DNA from: an uncultured Mailhella sp.
GTDB lineage: Bacteria > Desulfobacterota > Desulfovibrionia > Desulfovibrionales > Desulfovibrionaceae
Reading direction: 5' to 3'
Assembly: GCA_910579055.1 (NCBI GenBank)
Contig: CAJTSU010000058.1
Location: 1-6,260 of the forward strand
Length of the DNA: 6,260 nt
Shown here: piece by piece, positions 1 to 5,700 of the stretch
Numbering within the stretch: position 1 is the stretch's first letter
Layout: the number at the start of each line of letters is the position of its first letter
Translations under genes and position numbers: made by a program
The notes under the pieces: generated by a model
The model's input: only the letters and a program-made list of their open reading frames with translations
Told to the model about the DNA's origin: nothing
Database searches by the model: none

Positions 1-2
1 GA

Positions 3-146
3 GCGAAAAATTTTACCGGCCAAAGTTTTTGGGCACGCGGTTATTTTGTATCTACGGTAGGTCGTGATGAACAAAAGATTCGTGAGTATATCCGTAATCA
101 GGAAGCAGAAGACAGACGTTTGGAACAATTGAGTCTTTTGAAATAG
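3..146 (+). CDS. tnpA: IS200/IS605-family transposase TnpA, C-terminal end (5' end outside window)
   Basis: This is the last 47 codons of a Y1 HUH single-strand transposase, which cuts and rejoins single-stranded ends of its insertion sequence through a tyrosine-DNA link. The frame enters from the left edge and stops at TAG (144-146). The visible protein begins AKNFTGQSFWARGYFVSTVG and continues to IREYIRNQE. The family's C-terminal part has the same layout: an 'FWARGYFVSTVG' strand, then a helix with the catalytic tyrosine. The Tyr in EYIRNQ, with Gln four residues later, matches the Tyr-x-x-x-Gln active-site helix known from IS608-type TnpA. The HUH motif lies upstream of the window, so I cannot say whether the gene is intact. 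Nothing visible is broken. It converges with gap on the other strand. Family assignment is strong. The exact subgroup (IS200 alone, IS605 with tnpB, or a REP-associated transposase) cannot be decided here. Confidence 0.85.
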   Translation, partial: AKNFTGQSFWARGYFVSTVGRDEQKIREYIRNQEAEDRRLEQLSLLK

Positions 147-161
147 CCGCCTTTAGGCGGC
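146..161. repeat. Hairpin 1 overlapping the tnpA stop codon
   Basis: GCCGCC (146-151), loop TTTA, GGCGGC (156-161) form a perfect 6-bp stem starting at the last base of the tnpA stop. No T-tract follows, so a standard intrinsic terminator is unlikely. It may belong to the element's end structure or stabilise the mRNA 3' end. Confidence 0.6.
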
Positions 162-171
162 CCAAATATTC

Positions 172-188
172 AGCCGCTTTGAGCGGCT
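172..188. repeat. Hairpin 2 downstream of tnpA
   Basis: AGCCGCT (172-178) and AGCGGCT (182-188) pair perfectly over 7 bp around a TTG loop. The stem core (GCCGC) resembles that of hairpin 1, so the two look like related copies in tandem. This is consistent with subterminal hairpins of IS200/IS605 elements. Confidence 0.6.
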
Positions 189-190
189 CA

Positions 191-219
191 CAAAAACAAG
201 CCCCCGGCTTTGCCGGGGG
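191..219 (-). terminator. GC-rich hairpin 3; terminator-like on the - strand, possible IS right-end hairpin
   Basis: CCCCCGGC (201-208), loop TTT, GCCGGGGG (212-219) form a perfect 8-bp GC stem. Read on the - strand, the stem is followed directly by CTTGTTTTTG (200-191), a U-rich tail typical of an intrinsic terminator. It could stop transcripts running leftward from gap, which ends 507 bp away, before they enter tnpA antisense. The same hairpin may serve as the transposase-recognition structure. On the + strand there is no T-tract after it. Confidence 0.45.
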
Positions 220-245
220 TACCTGACTGGACGGCACCGGGGTCA

Positions 246-436
246 AACTTCGACCGGTTCAGGCAACACACGCTGGAAACCATACTGCGGAATGTTCTCG
301 CGGATACAGCGGTGTTGCCGGAACTATTGAAAAGAAAGGGGTAAAGCCGAACCGCGGCCTGATGAGCGCTCTGGCGGCCCTGCCGGGCAGGCTTGACCTT
401 TCCCGTCCTGCGGGAGTGAGGGATATGACCTATTGA
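246..436 (+). pseudogene. Possible decayed coding remnant, product unknown
   Basis: Two overlapping + strand frames read as protein-like text with no credible start. One runs 246-344 (NFDRFRQHTLETILRN, then VLADTAVLPELLKRKG and a stop). The other runs about 341-436 (VKPNRGLMSALAALPGRL, then DLSRPAGVRDMTY and a stop). A one-base slip near 341 would join them into one C-terminal fragment. The first begins exactly where the IS element may end, as if an older gene had been interrupted. I recognise no family, and chance open frames are common at this GC content, so this is a weak call. Confidence 0.2.
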
Positions 437-663
437 TGCCGGGCCGGAATGTGCGGTGCGGCTGGTCCTATATTTTTTGGATCGCCTGCACCAGAGTTCA
501 TTCCCTGGCGCTCTGTTGCAGAATAGTGTTGAAAGTATCCTTGACCGCCGGAGGCACGAGCGCAGCGAGCATGGAGTACGCCCCTCCGCCGCATGGTAAT
601 AGCGTTATCAACATGGTTCTACACACAGTCTTCCCCGGAAATGGGTGCGTGAACTTTTGATTC
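437..663. other. Intergenic stretch with no supported gene
   Basis: Both strands contain only short frames (about 64-75 codons) without a good ribosome-binding site or recognisable product. I see no tRNA-like fold, tandem repeat or promoter that I would defend. With the remnant to its left, it forms a roughly 480-bp non-coding zone between the IS end and the gap 3' end. Confidence 0.5.
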
Positions 664-710
664 AGCGCCATGTAATGTTGAATACAACGCATTCAACGTT
701 ACATGGCGCT
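664..710. repeat. 20-bp inverted repeat (long hairpin) just after gap
   Basis: The left arm (664-683, beginning AGCGCCATGT) and the right arm (691-710, ending ACATGGCGCT) are complementary over 20 bp with a single T/G wobble, around a 7-nt loop (684-690). It starts 16 bp beyond the gap stop codon in the direction of transcription. Flanking TTCAGCG (661-667) and CGCTGAA (712-718) are also complementary and could form an alternative pairing. On the - strand the stem is followed by GAATCAAAAG, not a U-tract. It is therefore a poor classical terminator, but it could act as a Rho-independent-like stop, an mRNA 3'-end stabiliser, a protein-binding palindrome or a small mobile repeat. Confidence 0.75.
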
Positions 711-726
711 TCGCTGAAGAAGAGTG

Positions 727-1743
727 CTAGAATCCTTTGTTTTGCATCAGGCAGATGAGATCACAGACACGATTGGAGTAACCCCACTCATTGTCGTACC
801 AGCTGACAATTTTGGCCAAAACGCCTTCCTGTACCGTGGTGTATTCGGCCTCCAGGATGGAGGAGTGCGGATCGCCCTTGAAGTCCATGGAAACCAGCGG
901 TTTTTCACTGTAGGCAAGAATGCCCTTGAGCGATGTTTCCGATGCGTTTTTGAGTGTGGCGCGCAGTTCCTCTGTGGAGGAGGGGCGTTCAAGAACGGCT
1001 GTGAAATCCACCACGGACACGGTGGGCGTGGGTACACGAAGTGAGTACCCGGTAAAGCGCCCTTTCAGGGACGGAATGACTTTGGCCACGGCCTGAGCTG
1101 CTCCCGTAGAGGTGGGGATGATACTGCACGCGGCAGCGCGGGCGCGGCGCAGATCCTTGTGGGCCATGTCAAGAATCCGCTGGTCATTGGTGTAGGAATG
1201 GATGGTGGTCATGGAGCCCAGCTTGATGCCGTAGCTGTTCTGAAGCACCAGAGCCACCGGAGCCAGACAGTTGGTTGTGCAGGAAGCGTTGGACACGATA
1301 TGATGGCGGGCGGGATCGTACATGTCATGGTTGACGCCCATGACGATAGTAATGTCCTCCTCTTTGGCCGGGGCGGTGATGATGACCTTTTTCGCCCCAT
1401 TGTCGAGGTGAACCTGCGCCTGCTTTGCGGAACGGAAGATGCCGGTAGACTCCACAACCACATCCACGCCGTAATTTTCCCAGGTCAGCATTTTGGGATC
1501 GCGCTCGGCAAAGCAGTGGATGTTCCAGTCTCCCACCTTGGCTTCCGTGCCGTCGACTTCGGCGTTGAGATGCGCCGGCCCATAGACGGTATCGTATTCC
1601 AACAGATGAAAGTTGGTGTCGGCATCAAAAAGATCGTTGATGGCCACAACTTCCGCCTTGTCCTGATAGGCGGCGTGCAGCGCCCGGAATACCTGACGCC
1701 CGATACGGCCGAAGCCGTTGATGGCGACTCTTATTTTGTTCAT
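727..1743 (-). CDS. gap: Glyceraldehyde-3-phosphate dehydrogenase, type I
   Basis: This cytosolic tetrameric enzyme reversibly converts glyceraldehyde-3-phosphate, NAD and phosphate to 1,3-bisphosphoglycerate in glycolysis and gluconeogenesis. The 338-residue length is normal for the family. The N-terminal Rossmann fold carries GFGRIGR (10-16), and Asp37 in AINDLFD marks NAD preference. The catalytic Cys155 lies in SNASCTTN (151-158), and the base His182 in IHSYTNDQ. STGAA (212-216), Arg236 and the C-terminal WYDNEWGYS (315-323) are all present, so the enzyme should be active. The ATG at 1743 is preceded by AAGGAAG (1751-1757) with a 7-nt spacer, which fixes the start. It lies 69 bp downstream of the GAF gene on the same strand and may share its transcript, though an extended -10-like site lies in the gap. 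The erythrose-4-phosphate dehydrogenase paralogue is a less likely reading. Confidence 0.97.
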   Translation of the reverse strand: MNKIRVAINGFGRIGRQVFRALHAAYQDKAEVVAINDLFDADTNFHLLEYDTVYGPAHLNAEVDGTEAKVGDWNIHCFAERDPKMLTWENYGVDVVVESTGIFRSAKQAQVHLDNGAKKVIITAPAKEEDITIVMGVNHDMYDPARHHIVSNASCTTNCLAPVALVLQNSYGIKLGSMTTIHSYTNDQRILDMAHKDLRRARAAACSIIPTSTGAAQAVAKVIPSLKGRFTGYSLRVPTPTVSVVDFTAVLERPSSTEELRATLKNASETSLKGILAYSEKPLVSMDFKGDPHSSILEAEYTTVQEGVLAKIVSWYDNEWGYSNRVCDLICLMQNKGF

Positions 1744-1750
1744 GGCAGCT

Positions 1751-1757
1751 CTTCCTT
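1751..1757 (-). promoter_or_regulatory. Ribosome-binding site of gap
   Basis: On the - strand AAGGAAG lies 7 nt before the ATG at 1743. It is a good Shine-Dalgarno match and confirms the gap start codon. Confidence 0.75.
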
Positions 1758-1762
1758 TTGAG

Positions 1763-1771
1763 AGTATATCA
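1763..1771 (-). promoter_or_regulatory. Possible extended -10 promoter element before gap
   Basis: Read on the - strand, TGATATACT combines a TG extension with TATACT, which matches the sigma-70 -10 consensus at 5 of 6 bases. No good -35 box lies 16-18 bp upstream; the nearest is TTCTGT. A start from this element would fall almost at the ribosome-binding site and give a leader of only about 12 nt. It may be chance, or it may give gap some transcription independent of the GAF gene. Confidence 0.25.
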
Positions 1772-1812
1772 GAGGTGTCTCACTACAGAACTCCTGACCG
1801 CGCGACGCGCCG

Positions 1813-2367
1813 TCAGTCTTCAAAAACCTGATAGGCGTGCTTGGTCAGCAAATCGTAATTGTTGCGCAGTTCATCATGCAGCCGGGCGTTTTCAATGGCG
1901 ACGGCCGACACGGCGGCCACGGCCTGCATAAAGCTTTCTTCCTCCGCTGAAAAATCGCGTTCTTCGGAAGAGTATACGCGCATCAACCCGATGGCCGCGC
2001 CGTTCGCCATAAGCGGCGCGGAGAGTACGGAAACCAATCCCTCCGCCTTGGCGGATTCGGGATACTGAAAGCGTCCGTCGGCCGCGGCGTCCCGCAGATG
2101 GATGATGTTGCCCGCCAGCACTTCACTGTCCATGCCGCTGCGCTTTACTTCCACCGGGCCCTTGCGCATGTACGTGGCGGAAAGTCCCCAGGCCGCGCTG
2201 GGCAGGAGAAAATGCCCGGTGCGATCCAGCAGCCGGATGGTGCTCGCCTTGCATGCCATGGTTTTGGCGGTTTCTTCGGTTATTTTGTGCAGAACCTCCC
2301 GAGGTTCGAGGCTTGAGTTGATCACAAGCGCGACATCACGGAGCGCGCGAAAATAGTCCTGGGCCAT
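1813..2367 (-). CDS. Stand-alone GAF-domain protein
   Basis: This 184-residue soluble protein consists almost entirely of one GAF domain (about residues 18-163), a fold that binds small ligands such as cyclic nucleotides or chromophores. Recognisable parts are the N-terminal helix region (INSSLEPREVLHKITEETA), the central strands (VLSAPLMANGAAIGLMRVYS, 113-132) and the final helix ending AVAIENARLHDEL. A short, probably helical tail of about 18 residues follows. No histidine kinase, cyclase, phosphodiesterase or DNA-binding domain is attached, and no signal peptide is seen. The ATG at 2367 was chosen because AAGGAG (2375-2380) lies 7 nt before it; an upstream TTG at 2397 lacks such a site. 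Its position just before gap suggests a link to central carbon metabolism. I recall a GAF gene beside gap in Desulfovibrio, but ligand and partner are unknown. Confidence 0.85.
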   Translation of the reverse strand: MAQDYFRALRDVALVINSSLEPREVLHKITEETAKTMACKASTIRLLDRTGHFLLPSAAWGLSATYMRKGPVEVKRSGMDSEVLAGNIIHLRDAAADGRFQYPESAKAEGLVSVLSAPLMANGAAIGLMRVYSSEERDFSAEEESFMQAVAAVSAVAIENARLHDELRNNYDLLTKHAYQVFED

Positions 2368-2374
2368 AAGAATA

Positions 2375-2380
2375 CTCCTT
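2375..2380 (-). promoter_or_regulatory. Ribosome-binding site of the GAF gene (decides its start)
   Basis: AAGGAG on the - strand, 7 nt before the ATG at 2367, is a near-perfect Shine-Dalgarno. It favours this ATG over the in-frame TTG at 2397, which would add ten residues (MLFFYKRSIL) that include the translated ribosome-binding site. Confidence 0.8.
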
Positions 2381-2468
2381 TTGTAGAAGAACAACAAAGG
2401 CTGAGTGTTCGGGAACAGCGGCGCGGAACCCTGCCTGGACTCTCTGCGGCCGCTTCAGGGGGACGCCT

Positions 2469-2492
2469 GGCTGACGCATGGACGCGCCAGCC
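2469..2492 (-). repeat. Leader hairpin upstream of the GAF gene
   Basis: On the - strand GGCTGGCGC and GCGTCAGCC pair over 9 bp with one G-U wobble around a 6-nt loop. The hairpin lies about 100 bp before the GAF start, so it may fold in the 5' leader. The wobble favours an RNA over a DNA function, but no U-tract follows. Role unknown. Confidence 0.35.
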
Positions 2493-2522
2493 CCTGCTTT
2501 CGAGAGGTATGGGCCTCTCCCC

Positions 2523-2539
2523 GCTCAATGTATTTGAGC
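2523..2539. repeat. Short AT-centred palindrome (operator-like)
   Basis: GCTCAA (2523-2528), spacer TGTAT, TTGAGC (2534-2539) form a perfect 6-bp dyad in a locally AT-richer patch. It lies about 155-170 bp upstream of the GAF start and could be an operator for a dimeric regulator. No regulator gene is visible nearby, and the match length alone is not decisive. Confidence 0.3.
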
Positions 2540-2596
2540 AGTTTCACAACTTTGGGACGACAGGTGCGGAAACATCGATCCGACAGAGGCCGCCCT

Positions 2597-2633
2597 GCCG
2601 GAGCGTACGCACAGGAATCGCGGACGCTCCGGC
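2597..2633. repeat. 10-bp stem inverted repeat downstream of the phosphorylase gene
   Basis: GCCGGAGCGT (2597-2606) and ACGCTCCGGC (2624-2633) pair perfectly around a 17-nt loop. It sits 56 bp past the displaced stop at 2689, where the end of the glycogen transcript is expected. No T-rich run follows on the - strand, so it is at best a Rho-dependent or processing-type 3' structure. Confidence 0.4.
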
Positions 2634-2688
2634 GTCTTCAGCTGTTTGCGCAGCTCCTTGCTGGGGAACAGAACTGCATGAAACTGCT

Positions 2689-2778
2689 TTACCCCCACAA
2701 GACAAGATTTGTCTTCAGCGCGTCATCCAGTCCCTCGGTCACGGGGAAAACGCGAATGCCATAGGCGTAGCGGCCGGT
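2689..2778 (-). pseudogene. Displaced native C-terminus of the phosphorylase (-1 frame)
   Basis: Read in the -1 frame from the A4 run at 2778-2781, the sequence gives 29 residues, TGRYAYGIRVFPVTEG then LDDALKTNLVLWG, and a TAA at 2689-2691. Alpha-glucan phosphorylases of this type typically end with a beta-strand of the form SGRYGFTVRVLP and a closing LxLW, so this is clearly the original tail. The annotated frame instead ends at TGA 2739 after 12 unrelated residues. Restoring one A would give ...WSGSRK-TGRYAYG. The site lies in a beta-sandwich C-terminal extension after the catalytic domain. Confidence 0.85.
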
Positions 2779-5700
2779 TTTCGCGAGCCGCTCCATTGCT
2801 GGACGCCGGAGGCGGCGTTTTCCGGAGTCAGCTCCACCGTATCGGGCAGTTCCGTAAAGTCAGTGCCGTCTGTGGGGCCGATGACCAGCTGTACGCGCAG
2901 TTCCGCCGAAGAAAGTTCTGCGCTGTTCAGACGCACGTTGGCGTTCAGCGGCCTGCCGCAGAACAGTGTGTCGCCCTCCAGCCCGTCGATGCGGATTTCT
3001 TCCAGGCGCACTGCGCTGAAGCGGCCCACAATACTCTCTGTCCATTCTCCGAGGCGGCGAGCCGTCTCCTGCCGCCTGTCCCCCATCTCCGCGCCGTGTC
3101 GGGCCGTGGGCAAATAGATCTTGTCCACATATTCGCGCACCATGCGTCCCGTGCTGTACTGCGCGGTCAGGGTGCGCAGCGAGCGCTTGGCCATGGTGAT
3201 CCACCCCTGGGGCAGACCTTTGCCCCCGCGGTCGAAGTACAGCGGCAGCACCTCCTCCTCCAGCAGGGTATACAGGCTTTCGGCATCAGAGTAGTCGTTC
3301 TGCTCCTTTTGCAGATCTCCGTCCATGGTGTCCGGGCCGATGGTCCAGCCGTTGTGGCCGTCCGCGCCTTCTACCCACCAGCCGTCCGATATGCTGAGAT
3401 TGATGCCGCCGTTGACCGGCACCTTTTCCCCGCTGGTGCCGCTGGCTTCATAAGGACGCCGGGGCGTGTTCAGCCACACGTCGCAGCCCTGGACCAGCAG
3501 CCGGGATACGGCCAGGCTGTAGTCTTCCACAAAGAAAATGCGGCCGAAGAAGCGCGGATCCAGGCTGTATTTGATGACTTCCTGAATGAGCTCAATGCCT
3601 TTTTCGTCCGCAGGATGGGCCTTGCCGGAGAAAACCAGCACCACGGGCCGCCCCGGCTGATTGAGCAGACGAGCCAGACGATCGGGATCGGCAAAGAGCA
3701 TGGTAGCCCGTTTATAGGGCGCAAAGCGTCGGGCAAAGCCGATGAGCAGCGTGTCCTGACCGAGCTGGTCAAACCATGATTTCTGCTGTTCGCGGTTCAG
3801 CGCCGCGGGTATGGGGCTCTGCCACATCCAGTCGCGCAGCTTTTCAAGCAGGATGCTTTTCTGCATTTGCCTGGCCGCCCAGAATTCGCTGTCCGGAATG
3901 GTGTCTACCGCGTTCCATTCCGGCGCTTCGGGGGGCAGCCGCAGCCAGTCGCGGCCCAGCCGCGCGTTGAGCAGGGAGCGGAAGGCGGGGCCCACGATGG
4001 AAGGCGTATGCACGCCGTTGGTCACATGCGTGATGGGCACTTCCGCCAGAGCTACGCCCCGCCAGACATTGCGCCACATGCGGCGGGACACATAGCCGTG
4101 CAGCCGGCTGACGGCATTGGCCTTGTGGGAAAGACGCAATGCCAGCACGGTCATGTCGAACTGACGGTCGTCGCCGCCCTCCTGGCGGCCCAGCCGCAGA
4201 AACGTCTGCCAGTCCATGCCCAGAGATTCGGCGACGGGATGGAAGTAACGGGCCATGAGTTCGACGCCGAAGCGTTCGTTGCCCGCATCCACCGGCGTGT
4301 GTGTGGTGAAGGCGCATTGCGCCCGCGCCAGAATGACAGCCGCTTTCAGCGAAAGCCCGTCAAGCCGCATGTGCTGCCGTATCAGCTCCAGCGTCAGGAA
4401 GGCCGAATGCCCTTCGTTCATGTGATAGACTGCCGGGGTCAGGCCCAGGGTGCGGAGCATTTTTACGCCGCCCATGCCCAGCAGTATTTCCTGACGCAGG
4501 CGCAGATCGCGATCCGCCTCATACAGGCGGGCCGTGATGCGCCGGTCGTCATCGGTGTTATGGGGCAGATCCGTGTCCAGCAGATACAGGGTCACACGGC
4601 CGACCCGGCAGCGCCAGACTCTGGCGTACAGCGTGCGCCCGGACAGATCGAGAGAAATTTCCAGAGCCTTGTGACGCTCGCCCGGCACGGGCTCAATGGG
4701 CAGGGTGGAAAAATCGTTTTCCGGGTACAGGGCTATCTGGCGGCCGTTCATGTCCAGCGCCTGCCGGAAATAGCCGTTGCGGTACAGCAGGCCCACGGCT
4801 ACCAGAGGGATGTTCTCGTCACTGGCCGATTTAAGGTGATCACCGGACAGAACTCCCAGTCCGCCGGAGTAGACGGGAAAACATTCGTGCAGGCCGTATT
4901 CCGTGGAAAAATACGCAATGGGCCGGGCGGAGTCGATCAGCGTACGCTCCTCGCCCGAGGAGGGAAGGGACAGTTTGCGCGCCGGAACGGCCATGTAGGC
5001 GTCGAAATCGGTCATGACCTGTTCATAGCGGTTCAGGTAGGACTCGCCTGCGGCCAGTGCGGCCAGTGCATCACTGTCCGCCTCTTCGATCATGCGCACG
5101 GGGTTGTGTCCGCATTTGTCCCACGCTTCGGGATTGAGATCCCTGAACAGGGATACGGCCTGCGGATGCCAGCACCACCACAGGTTATAGGCCAGTTCGC
5201 GCAGGCGGGACAGGGGAGGGGGGAGTTCGGCCACAGCGGTCAGCCTGCGCAAAAAGGGCGTGGTGGCTGATTTGACGGACAGCACCCTGCTCAGAGACTC
5301 GCGCTGTCTGGCCCCGATCAGCCGCTTTCCGCGCAGATCGGCTTTTTCCCCCGCACGGCGATATGCCTGAAGGTACAGGGGGAAAAAGTCGTTCCATGAG
5401 GCGTGCGCCGCCAGCGCGCGCACGGCGCGACGCCGGGCGTCCAGCTCCTGTACAGGGCAGGCCGCATACGCCAGCAGGATATCGCGCAGCGCGACCACGG
5501 TTTCGTCGTATCCGGCCATGCGCCGGGGCAGGACAGTTACCCCCTGACGTTCGCCCTCGAAATTTTCCCGTTCACGAGCCCATATTCCGAAGCCTGACAA
5601 ATCCGTGGTGACAGTGGGCACGCCATAGGCAGCGCTTTCATGCGGGGTATATCCCCAGGGCTCGTACCAGGAGGGAAAGACCCCCACATCGCAGGCGGAA

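Larger units (their letters stand above)
1..246 (+). mobile_element. Right end of an IS200/IS605-type insertion sequence (left end outside window)
   Basis: The tnpA 3' end is followed at once by three closely spaced short hairpins (146-161, 172-188, 201-219). Elements of this family lack terminal inverted repeats and use subterminal hairpins as transposase-recognition structures, so the arrangement fits a right end. The exact boundary is uncertain. A TCAA at 243-246 is the type of tetranucleotide cleaved at the right end of IS608, and I use it as a tentative limit. The boundary could equally lie just after the third hairpin. No tnpB is visible on this side. Confidence 0.5.
2381..2688. other. 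Intergenic region between the fusion gene and the GAF gene, with three small hairpins
   Basis: No gene is supported here. Read on the - strand, the region follows the displaced stop of the phosphorylase (2689) and leads to the GAF start. It should hold the end of one transcript and the promoter of the next. Three inverted repeats are visible (2597-2633, 2523-2539, 2469-2492). None is followed by a U-tract, so no clear intrinsic terminator is seen. I found no convincing -35/-10 pair. A TGGCGCG...GC string resembles a sigma-54 site, but its spacing is one base short. Confidence 0.5.

Noticed and set aside
433..692. Small overlapping frames on both strands (433-660 + and 498-692 -)
   Set aside because: No ribosome-binding site or family resemblance; the - strand frame starts inside the inverted repeat. 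Treated as non-coding.
1159..1761. 200-codon open frame on the + strand
   Set aside because: It lies entirely opposite gap, which is unambiguous.
2368..2397. TTG at 2397 as start of the GAF protein
   Set aside because: It would translate through the AAGGAG ribosome-binding site. The ATG at 2367 is ideally spaced from that site.
2470..2495. Sigma-54-like site (TGGCGCG...TGCG on the - strand)
   Set aside because: GG and GC are separated by 9 bases instead of 10, and the -12 half is poor. The bases are better explained by the hairpin at 2469-2492.
2709..3779. 356-codon open frame on the + strand
   Set aside because: It is antisense to the phosphorylase C-terminal region and its displaced tail, with low-complexity Ala/Arg/Val-rich text and no recognisable domain.
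3867..5270. 467-codon open frame on the + strand
   Set aside because: It is antisense to the phosphorylase, whose frame carries clear family motifs throughout. The long antisense frame is a by-product of GC-rich codon use, and its translation resembles nothing.
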